Shown: in pieces, positions 1-16,123 of the stretch
Numbering within the stretch: the stretch's first letter is position 1
Layout of the letters: each line of letters opens with the position of its first letter
NCBI RefSeq assembly: GCF_045679555.1
Contig: NC_092093.1
Location: 59,863,566-59,927,565 of the forward strand
Direction: 5' to 3'
Origin: Salvelinus alpinus
Lineage: Eukaryota > Chordata > Actinopteri > Salmoniformes > Salmonidae
DNA: 64,000 nucleotides
The notes under the pieces: model-generated
What the model saw: only the letters and a program-made list of their open reading frames with translations
Databases searched by the model: none
What the model was told of the DNA's origin: nothing
Program-made: the position numbers and the translations under genes

Positions 1-181
1 AATGTGATTGGATGTTAATTATTTGACAAGGCTACCTGTATTTGTGTTTTTATTTTTACTGAACATTAGATGGTTTCATTTTATTTTGGGCTGTGAAATG
101 AGGCTACTCAGGCGAGAAAAAAAACTCACCCGAATGTATAGCCCCGTTGGAAGTTTTAAAAATATATTTTTGGAATGTGAA

Positions 182-1800
182 TCACATTTTTATTTGGCGT
201 ACCCCCGACAGCATTGCGCGTACCCCAGTTTGGGAATACCTGTGGTAGAGCATGAACTTGCAGGAGCAAGTCCCTTTTTTGATGTTTGGAGAGAACAACA
301 GGTTGTTGTTCAGGGTCACGTCAAAGTTCTTTGCACTCTGGGAGGGGAAGACCGTGGAGTTGTCAACCATGATGGAGAGGTCTTGGAGCAGGCAGGCCTC
401 CAAGAGCAGCTCCGTTTTGTCGAGATTGAGCTTGAAGTGGTGGGCCGACATCAAAGCTGAGATGTTTGCCACGCATGCAGGGATGAGAGTCGCCACTTGA
501 GTAGTTGAGTGTCATCCGCATAGAACTGATAGGAGAGGCCATGTGAGAAGTATGACAGAGCCAAGAGACTTGGTGTATAGAGAGAAGAGGAGAGGGCCTA
601 GAACCAAACCCTGGGGGACACCAGTAGTGAGAGCATATGGTGCAGACACAGATCCTCTCCACGTCACCTGGTAGGAGAAACCTGCATGGGGTAATTCTGT
701 GTGAGTGGGATCAGTGGGATCAACCTTTTTTTGAAAGTGGTTGACAAAGTAATCCGCAGAGAAGGAGGAGGGAAGGGGAAGAGGTGGAGGATTAAGGCTG
801 GAGGAGAAAGTGGAATAGAGTTTGGAGGGAGAAGCTTGAGATTTAGAGTGATAGAAAGAGGCTTTAGCAGCAGATACAGAGGAAGAGAAGGCAGAGAGGA
901 GGGAGTGGAAGGAGGATAGGTCCTCCGGAAGTTTAGTTGTCCTCCGTTTGCGTTCCGCTGCCCACAGCCCTATTCTGTTAGCACACAGTCAGACACGGAG
1001 TGGGAGGGGAAGGTTGAGCCAGCTAGGAGGAAAGGGGACAGTGAGAGTCAATTGATGCGGAAAGGGAGGAAAGTAGGGTCGAAAAGGTAGAGTCAAAAGA
1101 CAAAAAAAGAGAAGGATTTAGCAGAAAGGAAAGGGGATAGGATAGAAGAGGAGAGAGTCGTGGGAGAGGGAGAGTGAATATTGCGGTGGCGCATGACCAT
1201 CTGGGTAGGAGCTGAGTGGGTAGGGTTGGAGGAGAGATGGAGAGAAAAGTAAACAACGTACTGATTAGAGACATGGAGATGGGTTGCAGTGAGAATAGTA
1301 AGTGAACAGCCTCTAGTGAAGATGAAGTCAAGCATATTGCCTGCCTTGTGAGTGGGAGGTGACTGAGAAAGGGTGAGGTCAAAAGAGGAAAAGGAGCAGA
1401 AAGAGGTGGAAAGAAATGAATTGAAGTCAGGTGTCGGGAGGTCAAAGTCGCCCAGTACGATGAGTGGTGAGCGGGTGTCGGGAAATTAGCTTATTGAGGT
1501 GTCAAGCTCATTGGGGAATTCTTCAAGGGCACCTTGTGGACGATAAATGACAACAATGTTAAGCTTGAGTGGACATGTGACAGTGGCTACATGGAATTCC
1601 AATTAGGAGATGAGAGAGGGGGAAAAGAGAAAATCTCCACAAATGAGTAGACCTGTGCCACCACTGCAACGACCAGATGCTCTCGGACTATGAAAGAACA
1701 CACAGTCAAATGATGAGAGCAGCTGGAGTAGCAGTGTTCTCTGGGGAAATCCATGTCTCTGTCAGGGCCAAAAGGTGTAGAGACTGAAGAACAATACACT
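182..1800 (-). mobile_element. Degenerate LINE, endonuclease and reverse transcriptase remnants
   Basis: Reading the minus strand from 1800 down to 182 gives broken pieces of a non-LTR retrotransposon. A reverse-transcriptase stretch around 580-600 reads GVPQGLVLGPLL in one frame context, and 182-496 carries the downstream RT region with HHFKLNLDKTELL and SQSAKNFDVTLNNNL, which are typical of fish LINEs. The 1023-1800 part looks like an eroded endonuclease region. Frames change repeatedly and there are stops, so it is dead. Both ends are lost; the clade (L2/CR1-like is my guess) is not settled. No functional product is expected. Confidence 0.72.
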
Positions 1801-3867
1801 GTAGGCTGAGATTAACTCAGCTTTAATGACCGCAATTCGTCAGTTCCAAATGTTGCCGGAGACTAGGAATTCCACATGGGTTGTGCACGCAGGGTACACT
1901 AAATTAGAAGGGTTGCAGCAACGAAGAGGAGAGCGTCTGTAAAACCTTCAGGGAGACGAGCGAACTAGGATAGAAAACACACGCATACTTGCCAAAGCTA
2001 CAAAAGAGCAGAATTAGATCATCTGAAAGTAACTAGGTAAGATACTCAAGTGAGAGAGTGGAGCCTTTCTCTTTCCTTCCTCCAATAACTCTGCAGAGCA
2101 ACTCGGCAGTGCCACTTGACAATACTGCCGCTTACAGATGCTTCTGAAAAAAACAGGGGATACTGAAGTACTAGCACTAATTGCCTAGCAGAGGTGAAAG
2201 ACACACCCCCCAGGTAGGTTCAGAAGTTCTCAAACCTCAAGGTCAGAAGAAATGCTGAGTTGTAATTCTCCCCTCCTAATCAGAAGTAAAGCCTCTGTTT
2301 CACCGTTTCACACACAGGAGTAGGTCAACTCATTGTCTGACAGCACATTGGGGAGGGTGTCATTTGATACACAAACAAGGACTGTACTGTATACTGTAGG
2401 TACTGCCACCTACTTACAGTCTTGCCTTTGTCTTGTCATGTATGTTTGTACTTTGTTGTATTTTGTTGCAAATGAATCAAATTGGAAATCAAATTTCCCT
2501 ATTTCATATTAATATTATATTCTGCACATCTATCTGATGACGACACCCTCTAAAATATTTCATTGTAAAAAAAATAACACACCAAAAAATCCCTGACTTG
2601 ATTGCCGTCATGAAAAAAAAACACAGGTTGTAATATGGTTGTTATCCAACATCTTTACAATCAGACAAACAAACCGTTTAAACAACCCAAAAATTACTAA
2701 ATGCCAAATGTTAGACGTTGGGATGAGCAAGCAGTGGAATACTCCAGCAATCCTGTTATTAATATCTCATCCAGTGGCAGTGGCAGGCCTGGGTGTTGGC
2801 CAGTGATCATGGAATGGGAGGATTAATAGGTGGTGTATTAGCCGTGTGTGTGTGTGTGTGTGTTCGTTCATGCCAATGTGTGTGTGTGTGGCCTTGTGTG
2901 TTAACTGAGTCATTAAGGTCGCCTGCCTTCTGACTGACTGACAGGGACATTCACAGCTCAGGGGGGCGGCTTGGGCTTCGCCGCAGCTTAGTTTGGTTAA
3001 ACATGTGAGACATCCATCTCGCTCTAAAGTAATGACCGCTGTCAGAGTGGGAAACAAGTACAGTAAATAATGAAGAACACCTTAGCAGATGGTTGGGTTG
3101 CGGTTGATTTCCATCTGAAATCTATACTCTGTATGGCCAGATCCACTCGGGTGGCAACATGTAGGCAACATTTAAAAGAACATTAAAGCAACACTCATCA
3201 AGGATGACTCCACATGTCAGGACTGGAAACAATAGAATGGGAGGACTCGACAACTAAGAGAGAATAATTAAAATTACACTAAGGGTTGACTAGATTAAGC
3301 CTAGTCCTTGACAAAAAATCCAATGGAAAATACATTGAAATAACTTTTAGTGCGGGACTAAGTTTATTCTATGTCTGGGAAACCAGCCCCATGTGTGGTG
3401 TTGTTCAGATTAAATTCCACTCTGGAGGTCCTTGGAAAATAATACAATTTAGTTTCACACCATTTTATGGTGATATGAATGCTGCCACATAATTGTGCTC
3501 TGGTTAATTTGACAGTTATTGACAAATTTCGAGAGGGTGACTGTGCTAAGAGGTGAAAACACTAGAATGAAAAATGAGGTGAATCGCAACATTAGAAAAC
3601 ACAGCGTCTCAGTCAATCCCCAGCCAGTGTGTGGAGGTGGAGAGAGAGAGAGAGAGAGAGAAAAAAGTTGTGAAAGACAGAGTGCTTTTTGGTGAAAGTC
3701 CCTCATTGCCTCAAGGAGGCATGAGGCTAAGGGTACCCTAAACTGGACACCATTGACTCTATGAGGCGTGGGGCGTGAGGGGGGCGTGTCAGCAGGTTGT
3801 GAGGTGTCAGCAGGTGGGCCTGTCCATATAGATGTTCTGTCTGTAGTGGTGCCTGATTTGAAAGTTC
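1801..3867. other. Unassigned intergenic DNA
   Basis: No coding region or recognised mobile element here. There is a short TG-rich run near 2845-2890 and a GA run at about 3642-3661. The minus-strand reading frame over 2767-3057 is a translation of the TG repeat and its flanks and is not supported as a gene. Confidence 0.6.
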
Positions 3868-3970
3868 TGTCTGCCTGCCAATCTATATGCCTGCCTGCCT
3901 GTTTGCCTGCCTGTCTAAATGCCTGCCTGCCTGCCTGCCTGTCTATCTAGATGCCTACTTGCCTGCCTGC

Positions 3971-4005
<35 letters not shown>

Positions 4006-4170
4006 GATGCCTACTTGCCTGTCTACTTGCCTGCCTGCCTGCTTGCCTAAATGACTGCCTGCCTGCCTGCTTGGCTGCCTGCCTGCCTGCTTGGCTGCCT
4101 GCCTGCCTGCTTGGCTGCCTGCCTGCTTGCCTAAATGCCTGCCTGCCTGCTTGGCTGCCTGCCTGCCTTG
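3868..4170. repeat. GCCT/GTCT tetranucleotide array
   Basis: An imperfect array of CCTG-type tetranucleotides with interspersed TCTG, TTGG and TAAA variants. Some higher-order blocks recur, such as the repeats around TGCTTGGCTGCC near 4069-4155. Cys/Leu/Pro/Ala-rich reading frames across it are artefacts of the repeat. Confidence 0.93.
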
Positions 4171-4179
4171 ATTTTGATG

Positions 4180-4330
4180 TGATTAATTAAGATCCCCATT
4201 AGCCAACACCAATGGCAACAGCTAGTCTTACTGGGGTCCGACACATAACGAAAAAGCCTTTGCAGACAAAATACTTCTTAATCTAAATTATTATTTTTTT
4301 TTACATTAACATGTAGTGTGTGTGTGTACC
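4180..4330. repeat. Interspersed repeat fragment (GATCCCCATTAGCC type)
   Basis: The segment starting near GATCCCCATTAGCC and containing CTTACTGGGGTCC resembles a dispersed repeat I know from fish genomes. It abuts the tetranucleotide array and ends near another TG run. Recognition is from memory and family assignment is uncertain. Confidence 0.45.
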
Positions 4331-4688
4331 TTGCCTGCCTGCCTGTCTGTTGTTGAAAGTCATTGGGTCAGTCTTTCCTGGGTTTGGCACTAGCTTCAGC
4401 CTTATATCCTCAGCCTTATAACCTGGACTTCCATCTCGCCTGTGGAAGTGCTTCGCTGCTTCGCTGCTCAGCTATCCCTTTTCTTTGATTCCCCCGCCTA
4501 ACGATTATCAACCAGCAGCTCGCCACCACCTGTGTCCTGTGCCTTTCAGGACGGTGTTTTTTCAGCCACTCTCGCACCATGCCGGGCCAAAGCCAACCAT
4601 GAGTTATCCCAGGACCCCCGTGGTGGACAAGTAAACGCTGATATTATTAGACTCCCTGTTAGACACCCCTGCTAGCTAAATAACACAC

Positions 4689-4738
<50 letters not shown>

Positions 4739-4899
4739 GCTGGTGTCAGTTGGAGTATGTGACAGCTGTCATTCAGGTTGGAGGAGTCATGCATCGTGCA
4801 TACTCTCATTGTCCAGTGTCATAGGCTCTGTTCCAATACAACAGCGGACCTTTCGCAATGGAACACAACGTGGTCTGTTCCAATAACAGCACTAGCATA
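4331..4899. other. Unassigned DNA with an (AC)n microsatellite
   Basis: Apart from a CA run at about 4696-4735, I see no gene and no repeat I can name. The segment ends at the TA target of the adjoining Tc1 element. Confidence 0.55.
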
Positions 4900-6501
4900 C
4901 AGTGAGGGAAAAAAGTATTTGATCCCCTGCTGATTTTGTTCGTTTGCCCACTGACAATGAAATGATCAGTCTGTAATTTTAATGGTAGGTTTATTTGAAC
5001 AGTGAGAGACAGAATATCAACAAAAAAATCCAGAAAAACGCATGTCAAAAATGTTATAAATTGATTTGCATTTTAATGAGGGAAATAAGTATTTGACCCC
5101 TCTGCAAAACATGACTTAGTACTTGGTGGCAAAACCCTTGTTGGCAATCACAGAGGTCAGATGTTTCTTGTAGTTGGCCACCAGGTTTGCACACATCTCA
5201 GGAGGGATTTTGTCCCACTCCTCTTTGCAGATCTTCAAGTCATTAAGGTTTCGAGGCTGACGTTTGGCAACTTGAACCTTCAGCTCCCTCCACAGATTTT
5301 CTATGGGATTAAGGTCTGGAGACTGGCTAGGCCACTCCAGGACCTTAATGTGCTTTTTCTTGAGCCACTCCTTTGTTGCCTTGGCCGTGTGTTTTGGGTC
5401 ATTGTCATGCTGGAATACCCATCCACGACCCATTTTCAATACCCTGGCTGAGGGAAGGAGGTTTTCACCCAAGATTTGACGGTACATGGCCCCGTCCATC
5501 GTCCCTTTGATGCGGTGAAGTTGTCCTGTCCCCTTAGCAGAAAAACACCCCCAAAGCATAATGTTTCCACCTCCATGTTTGACGGTGGGGATGGTTTCTT
5601 GGGGTCATAGGCAGCATTCCTCCTCCTCCAAACACGGTGAGTTGAGTTGATGCCAAAGAGCTCCATTTTGGTCTCATCTGACCACAACACTTTCACCCAG
5701 TTGTCCTCTGAATCATTCAGATGTTCATTGGCAAACTTCAGACGGGCATGTACATGTGCTTTCTTGAGCAGGGGGACCTTGCGGGCGCTGCAGGATTTCA
5801 GTCCTTCACGGCGTAGTGTGTTACCAATTGTTTTCTTGGTGACTATGGTCCCAGCTGCCTTGAGATCATTGACAAGATCCTCCTGTGTAGTTCTGGGCTG
5901 ATTCCTCACCATTCTCATGATCATTGCAACTCCACGAGGTGAGATCTTGCATGGAGCCCTAGGCCAAGGGAGTTTGACAGTTCTTTTGTGTTTCTTCCAT
6001 TTGCGAATAATCGCACCAACTGTTGTCACCTTCTCACCAAGCTGCTTGGCAATGGTCTTGTAGCCCATTCCAGCCTTGTGTAGATCTACAATCTTGTCCC
6101 TGACATCCTTGGAGAGCTCTTTGGTCTTGGCCATGGTGGAGAGTTTGGAATCTGATTGATTGATTGCTTATGTGGACAGGTGTCTTTTATACAGGTAAGA
6201 AACTGAGATTAGGAGCACTCCCTTTAAGAGTGTGCTCCTAATCTCAGCTCGTTACCTGTATGAAAGACACCTGGGAGCCAGAAATCTTTCTGATTGAGAG
6301 GGGGTCAAATACTTATTTCCCTCATTAAAATGCAAATCAATTTATAACATTTTTGACATGCGTTTTTCTGGATATTTTTGTTGTTATTCTGTCTCTCACT
6401 GTTCAAATAAACCTACCATTAAAATTATAGACTGATCATTTCTTTGTCAGTGGGCAAACGTACAAAATCAGCAGGGGATCAAATACTTTTTTCCCTCACT
6501 G
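4900..6501 (-). mobile_element. Tc1-like transposon, family D, full length
   Basis: A complete 1602-bp element flanked by TA on both sides (4898-4899 and 6502-6503). The ends are matching inverted repeats starting CAGTGAGGGAAAAAAGTATT; the similarity extends inward to about 5100 on the left and 6300 on the right, so the inverted repeats are about 200 bp. The transposase lies on the minus strand and is frameshifted. Family-wide, such elements move by cut-and-paste into TA sites. Confidence 0.93.
5116..6134 (-). pseudogene. Tc1 transposase, one frameshift (family D)
   Basis: The minus strand reads from an ATG at 6134 ([18 protein letters not shown]) through a paired helix-turn-helix region and the first catalytic Asp in WSDET. 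A single-base deletion around 5594-5597, in the lysine codons before PTVKHGG, shifts the frame. The C-terminal half continues in another frame over 5559-5116 and keeps the second Asp (QHDNDPKHT) and the Glu (NPIENLW) with 34 residues between them. Ends in ANKGFATKY like its relatives. Without the shift the length would be near 340 residues, normal for the family. Inactive as it stands. Confidence 0.9.
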
Positions 6502-6763
6502 TATAACTTAGAATGCATGCTCAATACATTGCTTATTCCAAGTGTACATGGTATGTTAGTATGGACAATAGCCATTGTCTCACTGATTCTTATCCACATG
6601 CCTTAGGAGTCTCTTTTAAATTCTACACTATTTGGCAGTGAGGTAAAAGCCTACCCATTGGTTAAAAAGAAGAATAAAACGATGGGCTCCAACAAAACTG
6701 TCCAGTTAAGACTGTAAAAGGGAGAGATTTAACTGTCTAGGTCCAATTTTCAGTTTGGCTATA
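6502..6763. other. Short unassigned spacer
   Basis: DNA between two transposons, including the TA duplication at its left edge. No feature recognised. Confidence 0.5.
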
Positions 6764-7881
6764 TACACAAAAGCCAAATTAGTGGATTCAACTATTTCAG
6801 GTGTATAAAATCGAGCACATAGCCATGCAATCTCCATACACAAACATTGTCAGTAGAATGTACCGTACTAAAGAGCTCAGTGACTTTCAACGTGGCACCG
6901 TCATAGGAATGCCACCTTTCCAACAATTCAGTTCCTCAAATTTCTGCCTTGCTAGGGCTGCGCCGGTCAACTGTAAGTGCTTTTATTATGAAGTGGAAAC
7001 GTCTAGAAGTAACAACGGCTCAGCCGAAAAGTCCTAGGCCACACAAGCTCAAAGAACGGGACCGCCGAGTGCTGAAGCACTTAGCGTGTAAAAATCGCCT
7101 GCCTCTATTGCAACACTCACTACCGAGTTCCAAACTGCCTCTGGAAGCAACGTCAGCACAAGAACTGTTCGTCAGAAACTTTATGGACGAGCACCCTAAT
7201 GCACAATTACAAGCGTTGGCTTGAGTGGTGTAAAGCTCTCAGCCATTGGACTCTGGAGCAGTGGAAACACGTTCTCTGGAGTGATGAATCACGCTTCACC
7301 ATCTGGCAGTCCGACGGACGAATCTGGGTTTGGAGAACGCTACCTGCTCCAATGCATAGTGCCAACTGTAAAGTTTGGTGGAGGAGGAATAATGGTCTGG
7401 GGCTGTTTTTCATGGTTCGGCCTAGGCCCGTTAGTTCCAGTGAAGGGAAATATTAACGCTACAGCATACAATGACATTCTAGATGATTCTGTGCTTCCAA
7501 CTTTATGGAAACAGTTTGGGGAAGGCCCTTTCCTGTTTCAGCATGACAATGCCCCCGTGCACTGTCGGTGTGGAAAAACTTGACTGGACTGCACAGAGCC
7601 CTGACCTCAACCCCATCGAACACCTTTGAGATGAAAATGGAACGCTGACTGCGAGCCAGGCCTAATCACCCAACATCCGTGTCCTACCTCACAAATAATG
7701 CCCTTGTGGCTAAATGGAAGCAAGTCCCCGCAGCAATGTTCCAAAATCTAGTGGAAAGCCTTCCCAGAAGAGTGGAGGCTGTTATAGCAGCAAAGGGGGG
7801 ACCAACTCCATATCAATGCCCATGATTTTTGAATGTCATGTTCAACGAGCAGGTGTCCACATACTTTTGGTCATGTAGTGT
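6764..7881 (+). mobile_element. Tc1-like transposon, family G, degenerate copy 1
   Basis: A plus-strand Tc1 relative whose right end GTCCACATACTTTTGGTCATG leads into TGTAGTGTA near 7881. The left inverted repeat is eroded, with only an ACAAAAG trace near 6770. A second copy of the same family lies in the opposite orientation at 22988-24069. The transposase is broken by several frameshifts and deletions. Confidence 0.88.
6860..7824 (+). pseudogene. Tc1 transposase remnants (family G)
   Basis: Pieces in shifting frames: the N-terminal KELSDFQRGTVIG near 6870-6905, LGLRRSTVSAFIMKWKRLE near 6950-7010, a central [15 protein letters not shown] with the first catalytic Asp near 7260-7310, [19 protein letters not shown] near 7375-7430, and HDNAPVH with the second Asp near 7540-7560. 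About 35 bases after that Asp are missing compared with the copy at 23155-23514. The DLNPIEHL region with the Glu survives near 7605. Not functional. Confidence 0.85.
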
Positions 7882-7915
7882 ATATATTCCCTCCATTTTC
7901 TTCACTCTTCTTGGC

Positions 7916-9694
<1,779 letters not shown>

Positions 9695-9718
9695 TATATA
9701 TATATATATATATATATA

Positions 9719-10244
9719 TCGTCCAGGCCGCTACAGTGATACATCTAATCAGACTGTCAGTTAGGAAACGCTGATAGAATTATTTCAAATCCATAATCTC
9801 CTTCCTGTCCACAGATGGTAGTTTACAGCAGTTTATATTTTTTTCTCTTGGCATGCCACATTTGGTTAGAAAAAATCTATGTCTATGGTGCTGCTTCAGA
9901 CTTAGGCCTAGGTTGCAGTTTGCAATACTTGGACTAAAACATCCCAAAAACAGCTTTACGTTTGTGACAATATAGTGTATAATACACAATTCCCGAAGCT
10001 CTTAATGTACTTAAATGAACTGCAAAAAAGCAACAGAAAATCAACAAATCAGATAGTGAGCCCTTTTTAAGATAATTGGTCACATATAGTGCTTTTATGA
10101 GGCCTTCCCTGCATCGCAGAATGCTGTGCTAATTAATGAGGAGAAATGGCTCTCAGACTCCCACACATAGACTACCTGTAGCTCAGTCATTTAGCAGAGT
10201 GCTCTGCTTAAGCCTTCACTGCACAGTATGTGTTCTTCATTATA
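9719..10244. other. Unassigned intergenic DNA
   Basis: No gene or named repeat recognised after the AT run that flanks the E element. Confidence 0.5.
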
Positions 10245-10517
10245 AACTGGCTGATTTGAGCCTTGAATGCTGATTGGCTGACAGCCATGGTATATCAGAC
10301 CGTATACCACAAGTATGACAAAACATTCAATTATACTGCTCTAATTATGTTGGTAACCAGTTTATAATAGCAATAAGGCGGGTTTGTGATATATGGCCAA
10401 TATACCACGACTAAGGACTGTGTCCAGCCACTCCGTGTTGTGTCGTGCATAAGAACAGCCTTTAGCCGTGGTATATTGGCCGTATACCACACTCCCTCGG
10501 GCCTTATTGCTTAATTA
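10245..10517. repeat. Palindrome-rich interspersed repeat, copy 1
   Basis: Closely similar along its whole length to 15303-15580. It holds several short self-complementary blocks built on GTGGTATATNGGCC and its complement (for example near 10391-10418 and 10468-10490), and ends GGGCCTTATTGCTTAATTA in both copies. No coding capacity. It behaves like a small non-autonomous element able to fold strongly; class unknown. Confidence 0.8.
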
Positions 10518-10914
10518 GGCATCAATGTTCAGGTTCCTTTTAATTTAGCTTGAAAAGAGGTCAGAAAGGATTGGTCGTTTTTGATATTTTGTCTTAATTG
10601 TCAGTGTGTGGCGTCCACACTCCACAGTCAATCAGTTCTAATTCCACAGATATGGATACCATGAGAGCTATATGAATCATTGTTCAGCGTTCCCTGTCTT
10701 TGCCAATTACTTGTGCAGCCTTGAACGTCAACTAGGCAGCAGAGTGATAGTATAATGGGCAGAAACCCTGTCACCCCTCTGCTCTAGTTCAGGGTGAGTC
10801 TCCACTCGCCATCACAGTGTTTACTGAGCTACGGGGGAAACATTGAGATCAAATTCTCTGCCAACATGAGCAAAGTTCAGACTCTACAGTAGACAGATGG
10901 GAAGGGGAAAAAAT

Positions 10915-11385
10915 GGCTTATGGCTTGGGGGTAGAAGCTGTTAAGGAGACTTTTGGTCCGAGACTTGGTGCTTCGGTACCGCTTGCCGTGCAGGAGTGTA
11001 GCAGAGAGAACAGTCTATGACTTTGGTGAATGGAGTCTTTGACAATTCTTTGGGCCTTCCTCTGTCACCTAATATATTGGTCCTGGATGTCAGGAAGCTT
11101 GGCCCCAGTGATGTATTGGGCCATACGCACTACTCTCTGTAGCTCCTTACGGTCAGATGCGGAGCAGTTGCCATACCAGGTGGTGATGCAACCGGTCAGG
11201 ATGCTCTCGATGGTGCAGCTGTAGAACTTTTTGAGAATCCAGGGACCCATGCCAAACCTTTTCAGTGTCCTGAGGGGGAAAAGGTGTTGTCGTGCCCTCT
11301 TCACAACTGTCTTGGTGTGTTTGGACCATGATAGTTTGTTGGTGATGTGGACATCAAGGAACTTGAAACTCTCGACCCCATACAC
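10915..11385 (-). mobile_element. LINE fragment, end of ORF2
   Basis: The minus strand over 11385-11065 reads a LINE C-terminal region: FLDVHITNKLSW, then RARQHLFPLRTLKRFG and ESILTGCITTWYGNC. The same motifs occur in the LINE at 36.2-40 kb and in the one nested in WDR48 intron 1. The 5' part is absent, the frame closes near 11065, and similarity continues to about 10915. Dead fragment. Confidence 0.82.
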
Positions 11386-12760
11386 TTTGACAGAGCACTA
11401 TGTATTATAAGTGAAGCTGCACAGCATTTCCCCCCCCTTTGATTTTGTCCCCTTTGATATCCTTAAGGCATTCTCTTGATATAATGTGTATGTCATAACA
11501 AACCACCCACTTCCACTTTTAAGGAAATTCATAATCCCCTTCATTAGAAATGATTAAATTGTCCATCTTAGTAATAATGTTTTAGTAATAATTCCCCCAA
11601 AGCTAAAATGAGGCCCACTGAGTCAATGTCGAATCAAAACAAAGCTCACTGCTAGTTAGTTCTGTTCATTTCCTATGCATAACATCATTACACATAGTCA
11701 AACACATAGCCACTACATACAGATAAAATACAAAAACTACTGCTCCTGACATATTTAGAGTTGGTAATAGCCAAAAAATACAGGAATTTCAAACCCCAAC
11801 CCTAAATTTGACCTAATATGTGCATATTTGAGACAAAGGAACAGCACAGGAAGCTTTGCCTTTGCCTAAATTCAACAAACTCTGTTTTGGCCCTGTTCTG
11901 GTCCTAAAATGACATGATCTTGATCATCCTAATAGCCTTTACATTGATTCGCTCCCTTTCTGTCTGTTTTATGGATGCAGAATTGCCTCACGCTCTCGCG
12001 ACCCACTTAGATTCATCTTGTTTGAATCCTCTCCTCCCCACCTTGTCACAGTAGTTTCCTGCTAAAAGAGCAGCGTAGCCTCTCTAATAGAACTCAGGGG
12101 CTTGATAAAGCTCATGCACTGTCATGAGGCTCGGTCGCATGCTTTTTTTCTGTTTTTCGCCGCATTACTGTCTTTTTTGGGTTGTTCAATCTACTCCAAT
12201 CTGGTTTTATGTATGTCTTGACTTGTCTTTTTAATCTGTACTTTCAATACATTTGTATCGGATCAGCCTTGTGTTAAAAATACTTTAGGGTCAAACATAC
12301 ACTTTGTTGTTACACACACACCACACACACACACGCATGTGCACACACACACACACATACCCACTAAATCTCACATACACACAGGACATCATACCCAACT
12401 GGGCAAAAACTGTCAATAAGAATTTGTTATTAACTGACTTTCCTAGTTAAAATAATAATAAATAACTGTTGCGCTTTTCTACAGGATCTGTCTTTTCTAG
12501 TATTGAAGTGTGCCAACCTCAGCACGGTCTGTGCTTGTCAGACATGGGAAAGAGCTTGACAAAACACTGTTGGAGTGCAGCGCATCTAGCTACTACAAGT
12601 GTGATGGCCATATTTCCCCTGAGGCTACTGCCGACATAGACCAGGGTGGATGCCAGAATCAGTGTGTGTATAATTCATAATGTATCCAAACTGGCTTCCA
12701 AAAATAGCTGTGTCTCCTCTCCTGTACAATGGAGGCAATGTCACAATCTACGGACAGATA
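11386..12760. other. Unassigned intergenic DNA with a CA-rich tract
   Basis: A CA-rich tract lies at about 12313-12385. Otherwise no gene or named mobile element recognised in this stretch. Confidence 0.5.
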
Positions 12761-14362
<1,602 letters not shown>

Positions 14363-14424
14363 TATGTACAGTGTTTCCCCCTTCCGTGTCTGCCACATTT
14401 GACTTTGTTCAAAGTATGTACTGA

Positions 14425-14710
14425 ATGATCAAATCAAATTTGTCAAATTTGTCACATGCGCCGAATACAACAGGTGTAGACCTTACAGGGAAATGCTTAC
14501 TTACAAGCTCGTAACCAACAATGCAGTTTTAAGAAAAGAGTTACTAGATAAACTAAAGTCAAAAAATAAAAAAGTAACAATAAAATAATAAAATAAAACA
14601 ATAACAAGGCTATATACAGGAGGTACCAGTACTGAGTCAATGAGCGGGGGTACCGGTTAGCCAAGGTAATTGAGGTAATATGTACATGTAGTTAGGGGTA
14701 AAGTGACTAA
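14425..14710 (-). mobile_element. LINE 3'-end fragment
   Basis: Noncoding sequence on the minus strand resembling the 3' untranslated part of a salmonid LINE: a left edge with AAATCAAATTTGTCA, a block with GTAGACCTTACAGGGAAATGC, an A-rich middle and GGTAATATGTACATGTAG. It belongs to the same broad type as the fragment at 10915-11385, but the two pieces are separated by the E element and other DNA. Confidence 0.65.
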
Positions 14711-15302
14711 TATGAACATGTATGTTTGATGGCTTGTATGTTTGATGACAAAACATCCCTCCTTTGCTCTTATTAACCCTCAAGTATCCTTTAATTTCTG
14801 AAAAGATAAACTGAAAGAGATAAGTATGGTGAAATATCCAATGAATTAAATACTCCATTCCAAAATAAATATCCTTTTGAAAAGGACCTACCTGAAGGGA
14901 AACTCTGCAAAACTAGCTCAACTGAACCACAACTAGTAGTGGAGCTGAGGATATCAGATAGCAGAACACTAAAGTCACAAGGGCATCCTGTCTGTAAACC
15001 ACTGATGTATAGCCTCAAAGCTAAGTGCAACCTCTACTCCGCGTTTTAACTTGGTTTAAACATCAAGATGGGTACCTAGGAATGATCTACTGACGACAGA
15101 AACTGTTGAAACCTCAAGGACAGCTTTTTGATTCACTCCAACAAGATCTTTGTCAGTGGCGAATAAAAACCTCCACTTTTCTGTGTATTTTGTTGGCATT
15201 CTGTAAGGTGAACCACACAGGGATTCAGACAATGGAATTCCTCTGTGGAATTGCATTTATTGCTGCGTCTTATGTTTATGTGTCATCAACATTCTTTTAC
15301 AG
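14711..15302. other. Unassigned intergenic DNA
   Basis: No gene or named repeat recognised. The reading frames here are short and overlap on both strands without family features. Confidence 0.5.
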
Positions 15303-15580
15303 ACTGGGTGGTTCGAGCCGTGAATGCTGATTGGCTGACAGCCGTGGTATATCAGACCGTATACCACAGGTATGACAAAACATTTATTTTTAGTGCTCTA
15401 TTTATGTTGGTAACCAGTTTATAATAGCAATAAGGCACCTCGGGGGTTTGTGGTATATGGCCAATATACCACGGCTAAGGGCTGCATCCATGCACTCCGC
15501 GTTGCGTCATACGTAAGAACAGCCCTTAGTCGTGGTATATTGGCCACATACCACACCCCCTCGGGCCTTATTGCTTAATT
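15303..15580. repeat. Palindrome-rich interspersed repeat, copy 2
   Basis: Second copy of the repeat at 10245-10517, same orientation. It contains the near-palindromic GTGGTATATGGCCAATATAC block and its complementary partner near 15530-15555. It differs from copy 1 by scattered substitutions and a short insertion (ACCTCGGG near 15437). Confidence 0.8.
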
Positions 15581-16123
15581 ATAGTGCCTTTGAGCGTTAT
15601 CAATGCCGCAAATCTCCAACTAATTCTTGTAAGGTCATACCGCGCTTGAACCCTTCTGACTGAATACCGGTCGGCCTGCAAATCTCAAATGAAAAGGCAG
15701 GGGACTTAGATTGCTGTTACTGCTGCTGAGATTTGGTCATCTCCCAAAGCCTTTACATTCCCAAACCGGTTAGAACAGTGGTAGCACATATCTTTCTGTC
15801 TGACCACCAGTATTTATTCAGTCCTGGGCTCTTATGTCATGACTGAGTTAATCAAAACTCTCAAATACTAATTCCACTTGTACACACAATCATAAAGGCC
15901 TACTGATATCATCTCATGACCGTATTAGACTCATATTGTCTCATGGGACGAAGCGAAATATAATCTTGTGCTATAGGACTAAACTTACTCTGAATACAGC
16001 ATTTAAACACTGCTACTCTGATCAAAATGGGCCATTCCATAACAAGGTATGAATCACTTTTCTTTGTCCCTTGACAAAGGCTTGTCTCTTCAAAAGGACT
16101 TGGGAAGCTGCATGATCAATATG
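15581..16123. other. Unassigned intergenic DNA
   Basis: No gene or named repeat recognised. Confidence 0.5.

Noticed and set aside
701..919. Gly/Arg-rich plus-strand frame
   Set aside because: Shadow of the minus-strand LINE remnant; no independent support.
3768..4190. Cysteine-rich small proteins (LPACLPAC repeats)
   Set aside because: Translations of the tetranucleotide array; no start context, signal or family features.
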